Of a DNA stretch of 64,000 bases, positions 62,110-64,000 are shown in pieces. Source of the stretch: Astropecten irregularis (taxonomy: Eukaryota; Echinodermata; Asteroidea; Paxillosida; Astropectinidae); contig OZ020253.1 of assembly GCA_963971285.1 (NCBI GenBank), positions 3,410,001-3,474,000 of the forward strand, in the 5' to 3' direction. The notes under the pieces are model-generated. The model ran no database searches. It was not told the DNA's origin and saw only the letters and a list, made by a program, of their open reading frames with translations. The translations under genes were made by a program, and so were the position numbers. Every line of letters begins with the position of its first letter. Positions within the stretch are counted from its first letter, which is position 1.

Positions 62110-62246
62110 GGGTCGATTTTACAAAGCCCTACGATTGGTCATAACTCGAGTTACGAAGGATAACCAATCATATCCTACATTAGCTGCAATGCATCATTAG
62201 TCCTACGATTGATAGAAAGTTACAATGAGTTTGTTGAAATCGACCC
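62110..62246. mobile_element. MITE of the CWG clan, GGGTCGATTT ends
   Basis: GGGTCGATTTTACAAAGCCC left and TTGTTGAAATCGACCC right, CTG on both sides (62107-62109, 62247-62249). Sister of 1254. Confidence 0.85.
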
Positions 62247-62248
62247 CT

Positions 62249-62610
62249 GGGCAGTGATTGTAACTTGAGTTACGAAGAATAACCCATCATATCCTACATG
62301 TACATAGAGCTGCAATGAATCATAAGTCCTACGATTGGTAGTAAGTTACAATGAGTTACTAATCGACCCATGGGCAGTGATCGTAACTTGAGTTACGAAG
62401 GATAACCCATCGTATCCTACATGTACATAGAGCTGCAATGCATCATAAGTCCTACCATTGATAGTAAGTTACAATGAGTTACTAATCGACCCCTGGGCAG
62501 TGATCGTAACTTGAGTTACGAAGGATAACTCATCTTATCCTCCATGTACATTTGTACATAGAGCTGCGATGCATCATAAGTCCTACCATTTATAGTAAGT
62601 TACGATGTAT
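62249..62610. repeat. 123-bp tandem repeat derived from the adjacent MITE, about 3 units
   Basis: Units start GGGCAGTGATYGTAACTTGA at 62249, 62372 and 62495 (exact 123-bp spacing) and end TAATCGACCC. Each holds GAGTTACGAAGRATAAC and CATCATAAGTCCTAC, words of the neighbouring MITE. Confidence 0.9.
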
Positions 62611-63070
62611 AGTGCACCCATAAATACATCAATTGGTGTATATTATTTTTTTTTTTCAATTCACTCTGGTACACATATCATAATTCCTGTGTCCAAACAA
62701 TGTGCTCATGATGTTTCATTGGAAAGGTCATTACCTTTTAATTTAAAGTCCTATGAAAACAGTTTCACAGGGTTTCATGTAGTTTATGCTTTTGAAAATG
62801 TACAATTGTCAATTGCATATTTTGAGCCTAAAATGCACAAATACTGGTTTTTGAATTTTGGCAGTTTGCACATTTTCTTCCACTGATTCAAGCAAGTGAA
62901 AGTCAATCAAATTTTGCATATAATGTACATAATGTTGACATGAACTTCCAACAGAATATTAAAAAGTATAATTAATATGCTCTCTTTTTTTGAAGGAAAG
63001 GTCAAATTTATAATAAGAGGCGTGATTTTTGCTATTCATAATCAAATGTGAACGCTTAAACTATTTAATA
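62611..63070. other. AT-rich intergenic sequence with no recognised feature
   Basis: A 93-codon open frame lies at 62605-62886 but has no motif I recognise and no splice or promoter context. Probably chance. Confidence 0.5.
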
Positions 63071-63075
63071 TTTTA

Positions 63076-63215
63076 GCCTTTGAGAAAGATCCTGCTAGGA
63101 TCAAAACACGTCAGGCCTTCCTAACTTCAAGCATTTTGATAAATTTCAATTCATTATTTTGGCTGATGAGCAGTTTGCAGGAGTTTATTACTTGTATAAA
63201 CTATTTAATGCAAGA
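63076..63215. repeat. Dispersed repeat, GATCCTGCTAGGATC family
   Basis: CCTTTGAGAAAGATCCTGCT, AGGCCTTCCTAACTTCAAGC and GCTGATGAGCAGTTTGCAG match 17293-17420 (inverted) and 38930-39050. Confidence 0.65.
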
Positions 63216-64000
63216 CTTTTCTTTTTAATGCCACGCATGTTTGATTTCAAATTCAACAAAATGAATTTTCATATTTATGGTGGCTTTAAGTTCTGTCATT
63301 CTTACTAATTGTTATTATCAACATTTCCCTGAGAAATAATGTGGACATGGCATTCAGCCAATCTTTTCATAGAAATAAGTTAATTAAATAACATTCTTCA
63401 TTATTATCAATATGAAGTGGTCCTTTTTGATGATGTATTCTTATTTCAATGCTTACATATTGTAAGTCAAGACAAATTTGAGGCTTTGCATGGTGACAAT
63501 TGGTCTCCGAGAGACCTTACAAGAAGTGCGAATGAAATAGAAGCGTGAAAGTACGAACGATTCTTAAATGGTGTTTCCGCAAGCTGATCCACATAATGTA
63601 AGTCAATATTGATTAAGACTCATAAGTCTTTAAATTCAACGTCCCAAAACTATTACCTTTGCCTTGTTATATCCATAAAATGTATATGTACAGAAATGAT
63701 GATGAATGTGAAATAAATACTCACATTAAAACAAATACACACAAGTATATTTTTTAAGTGCTTAAATTGCCTAAAAAAATTCGACCCCGAAATTACTTTT
63801 ATATGGATCATTTAAACTTGATCTTGCAACCGATTTTTTGCAATTTTTGACAACATTATTTGATTTTCAAATATATATTCAGACATTCTGTTTCGGATGA
63901 TTATTTTGAAGACATTGCATGTGATAAGGAATTTGAATGAAAATTTGCATATCCTTCAGTTGAAAAACTATTTAATATTTTAGAATGTTAAATTATAACA
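63216..64000. other. AT-rich intergenic end of the window, nothing recognised
   Basis: No coding frame of note, SINE box, inverted end or tandem repeat. Confidence 0.5.

Noticed and set aside
62605..62886. 93-codon frame downstream of GLDC
   Set aside because: AT-rich, no motif, no supporting context.

Overview
The window is nuclear DNA from an intron-rich animal. Three multi-exon genes lie head to tail on the + strand, and every one of the 35 coding exons I assembled has GT/AG borders with matching phases. The rest is introns and spacers packed with short transposons. tRNA-derived SINEs, many MITE-like inverted-repeat elements and human-like protein lengths fit a marine invertebrate. An echinoderm or related deuterostome is my best guess, but nothing here settles the taxon.

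Region by region. 1-2490 holds the last three coding exons of a CFAP57 (WDR65)-like ciliary protein. Its likely 3' UTR follows to about 3.8 kb and carries a 21-bp minisatellite. 5402-24006 is a complete cystathionine gamma-lyase gene (CTH): 9 coding exons, 402 residues, and all the PLP-site residues I could check. 27302-61408 is a complete mitochondrial glycine decarboxylase P-protein gene (GLDC): 23 coding exons, 1027 residues, with a transit peptide and the PLP lysine. 61.4-64 kb has no gene that I can see.

Mobile DNA. I see at least five tRNA-derived SINE families. A TTAA-flanked palindromic element with a GATC hairpin core is present in about 20 copies. A clan of miniature elements shares GGG..NATTTCA-like ends and CAG/CTG target duplications. 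There are several 8-bp-duplication (hAT-type) elements, a TA-flanked mariner-type MITE, and a 257-bp element carrying a truncated THAP zinc finger. GLDC intron 17 holds about 50 copies of a 32-bp repeat, interrupted by a 1.7-kb hAT-type element whose own ends are made of related 32-bp repeats. Nested insertions reveal exact element boundaries in several places.

Function. CTH makes cysteine (and H2S) from cystathionine. GLDC starts mitochondrial glycine cleavage and feeds one-carbon units. Both are PLP enzymes of sulfur, glycine and one-carbon metabolism, but their adjacency is probably chance. I found no novel protein-coding system. The most unusual content is transposon biology: satellite formation from transposon ends, CWG-targeting MITEs and nested elements.
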